A stretch of 42,628 nt of DNA from Planctomyces sp. (lineage in GTDB: Bacteria; Planctomycetota; Planctomycetia; Planctomycetales; Planctomycetaceae): contig SXKJ01000444.1 of the NCBI GenBank assembly GCA_005778115.1, forward strand, positions 1-42,628, written 5' to 3'. The position numbers and the translations under genes are program-made. Numbering within the stretch: the stretch's first letter is position 1; the number at the start of each line of letters is the position of its first letter. This document shows positions 8,782 to 16,468 of the stretch, piece after piece. Below the pieces are notes generated by a model, which was not told the origin of the DNA, made no database searches, and worked only from the letters and a program-made list of their open reading frames with translations.

Positions 8782-8924
8782 GTGAGCGGCTCGGCGCTAG
8801 CCCAATGTCACTCGCTTTGTGGGCGGCACGGCGCTAGCCGCCGGTAATTCGCCGGAAATCGTCGATCCCGATTCACCGGTGGCTAGCGCCATTCCGCTCT
8901 AAGCGAGTGCCATTGGGCGCTCAC
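8782..8924. repeat. Large nested palindrome, family C, in a 488-base gene-free stretch
   Basis: The stretch 8610-9097 between the divergent cytochrome and esterase genes holds no gene. Its main content is this palindrome. Outer arms are GTGAGCG...CCCAATGTCACTCGCTT (8782-8817) and AAGCGAGTGCCATTGGGCGCTCAC-type sequence (8901-8924). Inner arms are built on GGCACGGCGCTAGCCGCCGG (8825-8844) and GGTGGCTAGCGCCATTCCGC (8878-8897). The left outer arm carries a 12-base insertion (8789-8800) containing GGCGCTAG, again the inner motif, so one element may have nested in another. Promoters for both genes must lie around it. Confidence 0.8.
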
Positions 8925-9097
8925 AACCCACGTTTCAAGTGTTGACGGAGCACTAGGAGCATTCACGTTTTCGACCGTGAGATCATAAACGTCTCACGGC
9001 AAGCTTCGAGCCTTTTTTGCGGCGGTGGCGAATTCGGTTTGTGATGAATATGGTGCTCGGCCATCGGTCTCATTTTGCCATCCACGAGGAGCCTGAC

Positions 9098-10210
9098 ATG
9101 CGGCGATTGTTTTTGATCTGGGGTTTGTTGCTCATCACTTGCCGGCCCGCACTGGCCGACGAGCCGATGCCGGGAAAGCAGGTGGCTCAACAATTGGTCA
9201 GCCAAGCAGACCCAGAGCAGAAGTTGGGTTATCTGTTGTTCTTGCCAAAGGATTACGGGACCAAGCACCGCAAGTGGCCAGTGATGTTGTTTCTGCATGG
9301 ATCGGGCGAGCGAGGCGATGATTTGAAGTTGGTCAAAGTGCATGGCCCACCGAAGTTGGTGGATAGCCGGCCCGACTTCCCGTTCATCGTCGTGTCTCCG
9401 CAGTGTCCGAAGGATCGCTCGTGGAATGGCGAGGTGCAGCAGCATGTGCTCGCCGAATTGCTGGATTCCGTGCTGACTCGCTTTGCCGCCGACCCACAAC
9501 GAGTCGTCATCACGGGTCTAAGCATGGGTGGCTTCGGTTCCTGGTCGCTGACGGCGAAGCATCCGATGTTGTTCGCAGCCGCGGTTCCCATCTGTGGTGG
9601 AGGCGATCCCAGCCACGCGGCCAAACTCAAAGGGGTTCCGTTCTGGGCGTTTCACGGAGCCAAAGACAAAGGTGTGCCGCTCAGACTCTCCGAAGAAATG
9701 GTCTCCACGATTCAGAATGCAGGCGGCACTGCCAAACTCACGGTCTACCCCGAGGCCGAGCACGACAGTTGGACGGAAACGTACAAGAACGAGGCGGTTT
9801 ACGATTGGCTGCTGAATCAGCGGCGCAACGGTCCTGGCCCGTGGCCTGCGGCCGATCCAAGCATCGCGTTCGCGCGAGTCGGTTTGCTGGACCTGAAACT
9901 CGGCAACCCGGATGACAAGAACACGTGCGCAGCCAGCCTCTTCTTGAGCACCTCGCCCGCCTGCGCGCCCACCTTGCGAGAGCGGATTGCTCCTCACCGC
10001 GAAAAGCTGCTGACGGACGTCGCTGCGTGGGTGAATGCTCAACCGATCGAGCAACTCGTCGGCAACGCCGGCCGCGAACGAACCCGTGCTGCCGTCAAAG
10101 GACTTGCGAACAAGTCACTCTTCAACGGCCAACCGGCATTCGCGACCGACGTTGTCTTTGACCAATACTTCGTCCGGAACCGAGGAGTACTGAAGCTGGA
10201 AACGAAATAA
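9098..10210 (+). CDS. Exported alpha/beta-hydrolase esterase with FliL-like C-terminal domain
   Basis: A 370-residue protein with a signal peptide (MRRLFLIWGLLLITCRPALA). The hydrolase domain, residues about 40-245, has the oxyanion-side FLHGSGERGD, nucleophile Ser142 in GLSMGGFGSW, Asp190 in HGAKDKGVP and His222 in AEHDSW, as in planctomycete dienelactone-hydrolase/phospholipase-type esterases. Residues about 255-362 look different: a hydrophobic strand, then APHREKLLTDVAAWVNAQPI, NAGRERTRAAV and DVVFDQYFVRN, resembling the C-terminal half of the flagellar protein FliL. ATG 9098 has GAGGAG seven bases upstream; the longer frame from 9017 lacks this. The substrate is unknown. Confidence 0.8.
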   Translation: MRRLFLIWGLLLITCRPALADEPMPGKQVAQQLVSQADPEQKLGYLLFLPKDYGTKHRKWPVMLFLHGSGERGDDLKLVKVHGPPKLVDSRPDFPFIVVSPQCPKDRSWNGEVQQHVLAELLDSVLTRFAADPQRVVITGLSMGGFGSWSLTAKHPMLFAAAVPICGGGDPSHAAKLKGVPFWAFHGAKDKGVPLRLSEEMVSTIQNAGGTAKLTVYPEAEHDSWTETYKNEAVYDWLLNQRRNGPGPWPAADPSIAFARVGLLDLKLGNPDDKNTCAASLFLSTSPACAPTLRERIAPHREKLLTDVAAWVNAQPIEQLVGNAGRERTRAAVKGLANKSLFNGQPAFATDVVFDQYFVRNRGVLKLETK

Positions 10211-10238
10211 TTTGCATTTCGAAAACGGAGTGCAGGCA

Positions 10239-10311
10239 TCACGCAGAGGCGCAAAGCTCGCAGAGACTGACAGACAGGCGCTGCCTCCGCGAGTTTGGCG
10301 CCTCTGCGTGA
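10239..10311. repeat. Palindromic repeat, family D, between convergent genes
   Basis: Arms TCACGCAGAGGCGCAAAGC.. (10239-10261) and its inverted partner (10289-10311) match with two mismatches over 23 bases. The element fills the gap between the esterase stop (10210) and the stop of the minus-strand propeller gene (10320), where a hairpin could serve both genes as a terminator or RNA end. Confidence 0.85.
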
Positions 10312-10319
10312 AACGGTCT

Positions 10320-11585
10320 TTACTTCCGCTGCCCAATGCACCACAGGTTTTGGTAAGTGCGGATGAAGAGTTGCCCGTCGCTGGGGACGATCGACGAGTT
10401 CGATTGCTCGCCCAGCGAGTTCTTGGCGACCAGCTCAAACGTCGGGCTCGCCTTGTAGACATGGCAGTCTCCCTTTTGAGTGATCGTGTAGCACAGGCCG
10501 TCGGCCAGCATCACCGAGGACCAGTTCGTGCCGCCATCCATGCGTTGTTCCCAAACGGTTTCGCCCGTCTTCAAGTCAAAGCACTCCGCGATGCCGGGAT
10601 CGTTGTGGATGTAGATGTGCCCTTCGTGAATCACTCCCGAGCCGATCCGCTGTTTGGTCTTCGGATGTCGCCAGATCCGTTGTTCCTTTGTCACATCGCC
10701 ACTGCCGCCGGCCTTGAGCGCGATGGACATCCCGTTGAAGCCGCCCATCGCGACGACCACGCCATCGGCATAAATCGGTGACGTGTAACACAGCGCGTTC
10801 GTGCCGGTGCAGGTCCAGAACTCTTTGCCCGTCTGAGGGTCGAGTCCGCAGGCTCGGAACGGAAAGCTGATGAGCAGTTCGTTGCGGCCATTGATCTCGC
10901 GGAAGATCGGGGAACTCCACGAGCCGTAGTAATCGGGGTTCCCGGACTTCGCTTCGGAGGTGCCGTCTTTGTTGTAGGGCTCGTCGTGATTCCAAACGGT
11001 CTCGCCGGTTTGCTTGTTGACGGCGACGAGGAACGATCGTTCGCCGGGGCCGAAGTGGAGATAGCACAAGTCACCGTGCAAGACCGGCGAGGCTCCCTAG
11101 CCCCAAATGTGTTTCTGGATGCCGAGGTCTCGCTTCCAGAGTTCGTTCCCTTCGAAGTCGTAGCAGAACATCCCGGCCGAACCGTACCAGGCGATGACTC
11201 GCTCTCCGTCTGTCACTGGTGATGACGCGCAGAACGGATTCGTGCCGTGCGTCGGTTCCTTCTCGGCCCACTCGGTCCCCTTCTGCCAGAGCAAATTCCC
11301 GTTGGTTCGATCGAAGCACATCAGCGTTCGACGGTTTTCTTTCTCGATCGCCTGCGTGACAAAGACTCGGTTGCCCCACACGGCGGGCGTTGAGTTACCA
11401 CGTTCCGGCAACTTCACCTTCCATGCGACGTTTTCCGTCTCGCTCCAGGTGGTCGGTAATCCCTTCTCGGCACAGGTGCCATCGCCGCGCGGCCCGCGCC
11501 ACGCCGGCCAATTCTCGGCGCTCGCCGAACCACAAAGAGCCACAACGACGACAATCAGAATCAAACGATGAGCGAGCGTGATCAT
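10320..11585 (-). pseudogene. PQQ-type beta-propeller protein interrupted by an in-frame amber codon
   Basis: Reading through one TAG at 11099-11097 gives a single uninterrupted frame of 421 codons with no frameshift. The N-terminal part has a signal peptide (LILIVVVVALCGSASA) and NWPAWRGPRGDG, the usual start of planctomycete outer-membrane-assembly/PQQ-like propeller proteins. After the amber come repeats with the blade signature, such as AVNKQTGETVWNHDEPY, DPQTGKEFWTCTG and DLKTGETVWEQRMDGG. The residue at the stop lies between HIWG and GASPVL; related proteins usually have tyrosine there, one base from TAG. ATG 11585 is preceded by GGAG. Possibilities are a recent nonsense mutation, readthrough or a sequence error. 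The N-terminal product alone would be 162 residues. Confidence 0.8.
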
Positions 11586-11738
11586 GGCGGGATCTCCGTA
11601 GGTCAGGCTTACCAGCTTGACGGTGGCATGAATCGAACAATCAGTCTCGCGAACGATATCGCTTTCAGAACCATTCGTTGAGTGATCCGGCATGCCTGAC
11701 TACTGTTGGGCGAATTCTTCTCTCAACAGGAGCCTGAA

Positions 11739-12806
11739 ATGTTGCGTCACTGGTGTGTCTGGGGATTGTTGCTGGCAATTGCTCTGCCAGCGTCTGCTCA
11801 AGAGCCGTTGCAGCGGATCGCGTTTGGCTCATGCGCGAAGCAGGACAAACCGCAACCGATTTGGGACGCGGTGGTCGAGACGAAGCCGCAACTCTTCCTC
11901 TTCATCGGAGACAACATCTACGGCGACACGGAAGATATGACGGTGCTCAAGCAGAAGTGGGATTTACTGGGAGCACAGCCGGGATATCAAAAGCTCAAGC
12001 AGACCTGCCCTGTGCTGGCGACGTGGGACGATCACGATTACGGAGCCAACGATGCCGGGGCCGATTACCCCAAGAAGCGCGAGTCGCAGCAGTTGTTCCA
12101 AGACTTCTTCGACGTTCCGAAAGACAGCCCACGCCGCAAGCAGGAGGGTGTCTACCACGCCGAGGTCTTCGGCCCGCCGGGCATGCGAGTGCAGATCCTG
12201 TTGCTCGATGCGAGATACTTTCGCGGCCCACTGAAGACCGGCTTCAAGCCTGGCGAACCCGGCGACGGCTACCGAGGCAAGTACGCCCCGAACACCGATC
12301 CGTCCGCGACAGTGCTAGGCGACGCGCAATGGAAATGGCTGGAGCAACAACTCAATACACCGGCCGACGTGCGAGTCCTTTGCAGCAGCTACCAACTGCT
12401 CCCGGATGAGCATGGTTCAGAAGCCTGGGGCAATTTCCCGTTAGAACGTAAACGTCTGCTGAATCTGATCCGCGACACGAAGGCCAAAGGGGTCGTCGTC
12501 ATCAGCGGCGACCGACATCTCGCCGAGTTGATGCGGCTCGCCCCCGACGCGGCCGGTATCGGCTATCCGCTCTACGAAGTCACCTCGAGCAGCCTAAACG
12601 CACCCAGCGGCAACCTGACGAAAGCTGGAGTCCGCTTCGCCAACGAGATCAATTCCTATCGCGTCGGCCTGACCTACTTCGACACGAACTTCGGAATGAT
12701 CGACATCGACTGGTCGCAACCCTCACCACTGATCCGCCTGCAAGTCCGCGACGAAAAGGGGGCAGTCGTGTTACAGCAACGAGTGAAACTCAGCGAGTTG
12801 CAGTAG
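11739..12806 (+). CDS. PhoD-like alkaline phosphatase/phosphodiesterase, exported
   Basis: A 355-residue protein with signal peptide (GLLLAIALPASA, then Q). The metallophosphatase residues of the PhoD family follow in order: RIAFGSCAKQDKPQP, FLFIGDNIYGD (Asp58, Asn59), ATWDDHDYGANDAG (Asp97, Asp98, His99, Asp100) and VVVISGDRHLAEL near the end. These proteins use metal ions to hydrolyse phosphate mono- or diesters outside the cytoplasmic membrane. ATG 11739 has AGGAG six bases upstream. The stop codon TAG lies inside the left arm of a palindromic repeat. The glycerophosphodiesterase gene follows 108 bases later on the same strand, which fits a shared role in phosphate or phospholipid scavenging. 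Confidence 0.87.
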   Translation: MLRHWCVWGLLLAIALPASAQEPLQRIAFGSCAKQDKPQPIWDAVVETKPQLFLFIGDNIYGDTEDMTVLKQKWDLLGAQPGYQKLKQTCPVLATWDDHDYGANDAGADYPKKRESQQLFQDFFDVPKDSPRRKQEGVYHAEVFGPPGMRVQILLLDARYFRGPLKTGFKPGEPGDGYRGKYAPNTDPSATVLGDAQWKWLEQQLNTPADVRVLCSSYQLLPDEHGSEAWGNFPLERKRLLNLIRDTKAKGVVVISGDRHLAELMRLAPDAAGIGYPLYEVTSSSLNAPSGNLTKAGVRFANEINSYRVGLTYFDTNFGMIDIDWSQPSPLIRLQVRDEKGAVVLQQRVKLSELQ

Positions 12807-12891
12807 GGTGGGTCAACCACCGGACGACCCACCGTGCAACACCAACGACTCCAATTCTGGTGGGTCTCGCGATGCTCGACCTCACCCTACT
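12802..12891. repeat. Palindromic repeat, family E, overlapping the phosphatase stop codon
   Basis: AGTAGGGTG at 12802-12810 pairs with CACCCTACT at 12883-12891, and GACCCACC (12826-12833) with GGTGGGTC (12859-12866). The TAG of the outer left arm is the stop codon of the PhoD-like gene (12804-12806). The element therefore abuts or supplies the 3' end of that gene and fills the gap to the next one. Confidence 0.8.
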
Positions 12892-12914
12892 GATTTGAAT
12901 CAAGAAAGATCACG

Positions 12915-13703
12915 ATGACTTCGCTGATTGCACTAACGTTGGTCCTCCTGACCGCCGACCCGACAGTCGAGTTTGTGGCTCATCGCGGTGAATCGTATGA
13001 CGCTCCCGAAAACACGCTGGCCGCGTTTCGATTGGCTTGGTCGCGAAACGTCTCGACCATCGAACTCGATGTCTATCCGACGAAAGACGGCGAACTGATC
13101 GTCACACACGATGCGAACACGAAGAAGACAACCGGGATCGAGAAAGAGATCAAACTCAGCACGCTCGCGGAACTGCGACAGCTCGACGCCGGGCGCTGGA
13201 AAGGGGAACGCTTCGCCGGTGAGAAACTGCCAACACTGGCCGAGGCACTCGCGACGATCCCGGATCGGGGACGCTGCTTCATCGAATTGAAGACCGGCCC
13301 TGAAGTCGTCCCCGCGCTGATCAAGGTCATCGAAGCCAGCGGCAAGCGGCCAGAGCAACTTGCCATCATCAGCTTCAATGCCGAGTCCATCGCCGAAGCC
13401 AAACGCAAGCTGCCGCGGCATCAGGCGTATTGGATCGTGTCCGTCAAACCGGACAAGAAAACTGGAGTGCTATCACCGTCGGGCGAGGAACTCATCGCCA
13501 AGGCCAAAGCGATCCACGCCGACGGCCTCGACCTGTCGATCCTGCCGACGCGCGATTATGTCGAGCCGATCAAAGCCGCCGGCCTGAAACTCTATGTCTG
13601 GACGGTCAACGATCCCGCCGTCGCGCGAAAGTTCATGGAACTCGGAGTCGATGGCATCACGACCGACCGAGCCGCGTGGCTCAAACAGCAACTCACTCCG
13701 TAG
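12915..13703 (+). CDS. Glycerophosphodiester phosphodiesterase
   Basis: A 262-residue GDPD-family TIM barrel. His23-Arg24 in FVAHRGES, the PENT motif at 31-34, Glu50 and Asp52 in STIELDVYPTKDG, and His65 in LIVTHDAN are the metal-binding and catalytic residues of the family. RCFIELKTG supplies the next conserved Glu/Lys strand, and YVWTVND near the C-terminus is typical. It splits glycerophosphodiesters from degraded phospholipids into glycerol-3-phosphate and an alcohol. The short hydrophobic start (MTSLIALTLVLLTA) may be an export signal. It stands directly downstream of the PhoD-like gene and converges on the sialidase fusion, 43 bases away. Confidence 0.92.
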   Translation: MTSLIALTLVLLTADPTVEFVAHRGESYDAPENTLAAFRLAWSRNVSTIELDVYPTKDGELIVTHDANTKKTTGIEKEIKLSTLAELRQLDAGRWKGERFAGEKLPTLAEALATIPDRGRCFIELKTGPEVVPALIKVIEASGKRPEQLAIISFNAESIAEAKRKLPRHQAYWIVSVKPDKKTGVLSPSGEELIAKAKAIHADGLDLSILPTRDYVEPIKAAGLKLYVWTVNDPAVARKFMELGVDGITTDRAAWLKQQLTP

Positions 13704-13746
13704 CACAGGCGGCCCGCATGTGATTCACGCAATCGGCTTTCATTCG

Positions 13747-16359
13747 TCATTCACTCGGTCGCTCCTCGGCGGGGATGTGCAGGACGGTGATCGCCGCCGA
13801 TTCCGTGCCACGCGGTTGTCCGCGACGAAAGCCGTCCCAGGAAATAAAGAGCCGCTCGCCGCGCTCATCCAAGGCCGAACCGAATGAGCCGTCCAAAGCG
13901 AAGTCGTACTTATTCCAAAACAGGTCATGCAGAAACGCGAGCACCTTTCGCTTTCCCGTCTTCAAATCGAATTGCACGACCGGCGTGCCGTCGCCGACGG
14001 CTCCGCCGTGAGCACCGGGAACATAGTAGAGATACCGTCCACTCGGATCGGCTTCGATCGACGCGATGTATTCCTGCTTGCCGACGGCGGCATTCCCAAG
14101 TTGCTTCAACTCACCGGTTCGCACGTTGAACGCCCACAGTCCGGCGCGAGTCTCAGACGTGCCGTAAACGATCCCTTGCGGCGTCTCTCGCGTGGCCGAG
14201 CGGACATGTGGGACGTTGGCTGGTGAGATCGTGTTCGACTCCGGGTCGTACATCTTCCCCTCCCAGAACACACGCCCGGTGCTGGGCGAAAAGATCAACG
14301 TGCGGGTCGGTCCGTCATCGGCCACCAGCTTCACTTTCTTTGACTTCACATCCAGAACAAAGAACTGAACCCTTTGATTCGGCGAGTCCTTCCCCGGAGC
14401 CGTCCCGCCGTAATACAGCATTCGCTGCGGATCGAGCACACTGGCCGGGAGCGTGTGCTTGGGCACGGGATACGCGTAGACGACCTCGGTCGCATGCCTG
14501 CGCGGATGTGTCCGCAACACCCATTCTCCCAGATAGCCGTGAGCATCATCCGTGACCGTCGGTGACCCGCGATCGGTTGCGTAATACAGCCAGCCGTCGC
14601 TTCCCAGATCAATGCGGCTCTGCATTTCGCCGGGGCGATAATTCATCGTCGCGGGAAAGGCGTTGATCGACTCCAGAAATTCCGTTGTGTCGCACAACAA
14701 CCGGAATTGCTTGGCGACCGCGTCATACTCCCACAGATGCGCGGTCCCACGCGGAGCCAGATGATCGTTGGATGACGAATAGTACTTGTCGCCGACCACG
14801 ATCCCGTCGGAGCGATGCGACCACGGATTCCCTGGATAGTTTTGGTCGGGATAAAACGCGAAATCGACGGCCGGCGGAGTGCGTGCGATCTCGACGCCGT
14901 CCCGCAGGTTGGGGCCGGGCTTCAGAAACTCTGCCGACTGCTCAGTCACGACGGTTTTCCCGTCTGGAAGTTGCGGCGGATATGCGAGCGGATAACGACC
15001 GACCGTTTTCTTGAGCGGCACGGCGCTAGCCGCCGGTTGGGTGGCACGCCCTGAGGCTTTGCGATCGGCGTGGGCATCCTCCACGCCCTTCGATGACTCA
15101 GGGCGTGCCACCCGCCGTGCCAGTGAATCTTTGCCGTCGCTCAGCCATTCGAGATTGAACCGAGCGAGCGTCAGATACGAATAGCTCGTCGGCTTCTTGT
15201 CGTCTTTGTTTCGGCGTCCACGTTCGTAGAAGCACAAGATCGTGCCGTCGGGCAGCACCGCGAGATCGCTGTAAGCGCTGAAACCCTCTTCCAATACCTT
15301 GTCGAATCGCCAGGTCTCTCCTTCATCCTCGCTGAGCTTGATCGACACGTTTTTGCGATCGCGCGACTTACCAACCGCCTCTTTGCCGTCGGCTCGCGCG
15401 AGGTTGTGCGGGTTCGCAAACACAATCCGGTTCTTGTCGCTGGCCAGCTTCTCGCTCAGGCGGATGATGCTCGCCATGCAGATCGGTTCGAGCAGCGCAT
15501 CATCAAATCGCGGCTTCGACCAGCCGGTCGCTCCGTCGGGACTAATCGTGACCAGCCTCCGATGAGCCTTCGATTCGCTGCGCACGTTGAGCATCACGCG
15601 ACTGTCGGCCAACTGCACCACGACCGTTTCGTTCGGGTTAATCCACTCGCCAGTGTTCGGCACCGCGATCTCACCGCGCTGCCACGACTGTCCGTTGTCG
15701 TCGCTGAAGATCGTCGTCGTCACCGACGGCCGATGAGCATGTCCGCCAGTCCCCAGTGATAACCACACCGGCACCACCAGCCGTCCGCTCTTCAATTGAA
15801 TTCCGTGCCCCGGTCCGGTCGCAAGCACCTTCCAGTCGTACTCCGGCTTGAACTTCTCGAACGTCGCGGTGATCTCGACCGGCTTGGTCCACGTCACGCC
15901 GTCGTCGTCGCTCCGCATCGAAAAACAGCGGCAGTATTCCAGACAAAACAGAAACTGCACCGAGCCATCTCGATTCGCGAACGCCACCGGATTGTTATAG
16001 GTCACGTCCTCCGGGTTCGCGAGCTTCTGCGCCAGTGCCACCGGATTCTTGGTTTTCGGTCCCGGCACATCGGCGATCTTCACGCGCGGCGACCACGTCT
16101 TCCCGCCATCCGTGCTGCGACGAAGCAGGATGTCGATCGTGTCCCAATCGCTCTTCCCCGTCCGCCGCGCTTCGCAATACGCCAAGATCGTTCCCTGCTT
16201 CGTCACGACGAGTCCGGGGATTCGATACAGCGCATAGCCCTCATTGCCCGACTCGAACAAATCCAACTTTGAGAGCAGCCGTTCGTCGGAGAGCCCCGCA
16301 TTTGTCAACGGCAGCACCAACAACAGAGAGGCAAACACCCAGCAACGGCCAGAATTCAT
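13747..16359 (-). CDS. Sialidase (BNR) fused to a second beta-propeller domain
   Basis: An 870-residue exported protein. Residues about 25-405 are a sialidase-like six-bladed propeller: RIPGL at 46-50 with the first triad arginine, CEARR, and Asp-boxes STDGGKTW, SDDDGVTW, SDDNGQSW and SEDEGETW. Residues about 413-447 are encoded by a composite palindromic element. From about 450 a second propeller-like domain runs to the end (DGIVVGDKYYSSSNDHLA, AFPATMNYRPGEMQSR, DLKTGKRKVLAF, RLFISWDGFRRGQ). Sialidases are normally 350-400 residues, so this is a two-gene fusion joined at the repeat. ATG 16359 precedes a signal peptide (VFASLLLVLPLTNAG). It probably cleaves terminal sialic acid or a related sugar outside the cell; the second domain's role is unknown. 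Confidence 0.82.
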   Translation of the reverse strand: MNSGRCWVFASLLLVLPLTNAGLSDERLLSKLDLFESGNEGYALYRIPGLVVTKQGTILAYCEARRTGKSDWDTIDILLRRSTDGGKTWSPRVKIADVPGPKTKNPVALAQKLANPEDVTYNNPVAFANRDGSVQFLFCLEYCRCFSMRSDDDGVTWTKPVEITATFEKFKPEYDWKVLATGPGHGIQLKSGRLVVPVWLSLGTGGHAHRPSVTTTIFSDDNGQSWQRGEIAVPNTGEWINPNETVVVQLADSRVMLNVRSESKAHRRLVTISPDGATGWSKPRFDDALLEPICMASIIRLSEKLASDKNRIVFANPHNLARADGKEAVGKSRDRKNVSIKLSEDEGETWRFDKVLEEGFSAYSDLAVLPDGTILCFYERGRRNKDDKKPTSYSYLTLARFNLEWLSDGKDSLARRVARPESSKGVEDAHADRKASGRATQPAASAVPLKKTVGRYPLAYPPQLPDGKTVVTEQSAEFLKPGPNLRDGVEIARTPPAVDFAFYPDQNYPGNPWSHRSDGIVVGDKYYSSSNDHLAPRGTAHLWEYDAVAKQFRLLCDTTEFLESINAFPATMNYRPGEMQSRIDLGSDGWLYYATDRGSPTVTDDAHGYLGEWVLRTHPRRHATEVVYAYPVPKHTLPASVLDPQRMLYYGGTAPGKDSPNQRVQFFVLDVKSKKVKLVADDGPTRTLIFSPSTGRVFWEGKMYDPESNTISPANVPHVRSATRETPQGIVYGTSETRAGLWAFNVRTGELKQLGNAAVGKQEYIASIEADPSGRYLYYVPGAHGGAVGDGTPVVQFDLKTGKRKVLAFLHDLFWNKYDFALDGSFGSALDERGERLFISWDGFRRGQPRGTESAAITVLHIPAEERPSE
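15017..15121. repeat. Composite palindromic element at the fusion joint of the sialidase gene
   Basis: GGTGGCACGCCCTGAG (15040-15055) pairs exactly with CTCAGGGCGTGCCACC (15097-15112). Outside it, GGCACGGCG (15017-15025) pairs with CGCCGTGCC (15113-15121). The first 20 bases, GGCACGGCGCTAGCCGCCGG, are identical to 8825-8844 of the intergenic family C element. The 105 bases equal 35 codons and encode a charged linker (VARPESSKGVEDAHADRKAS and on). An inner hairpin GGCGTGG/CCACGCC lies at 15067-15087. Confidence 0.88.
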
Positions 16360-16468
16360 GGTCGATCTCCCAAGCACAAGGCGATTCGATTTCAGAGTCT
16401 ATTGAAGATGTTCGATCGGTGCCTGATCCCAACACCGCCGGGACGAGCATCCGCCGTAGGTGCGCTTG

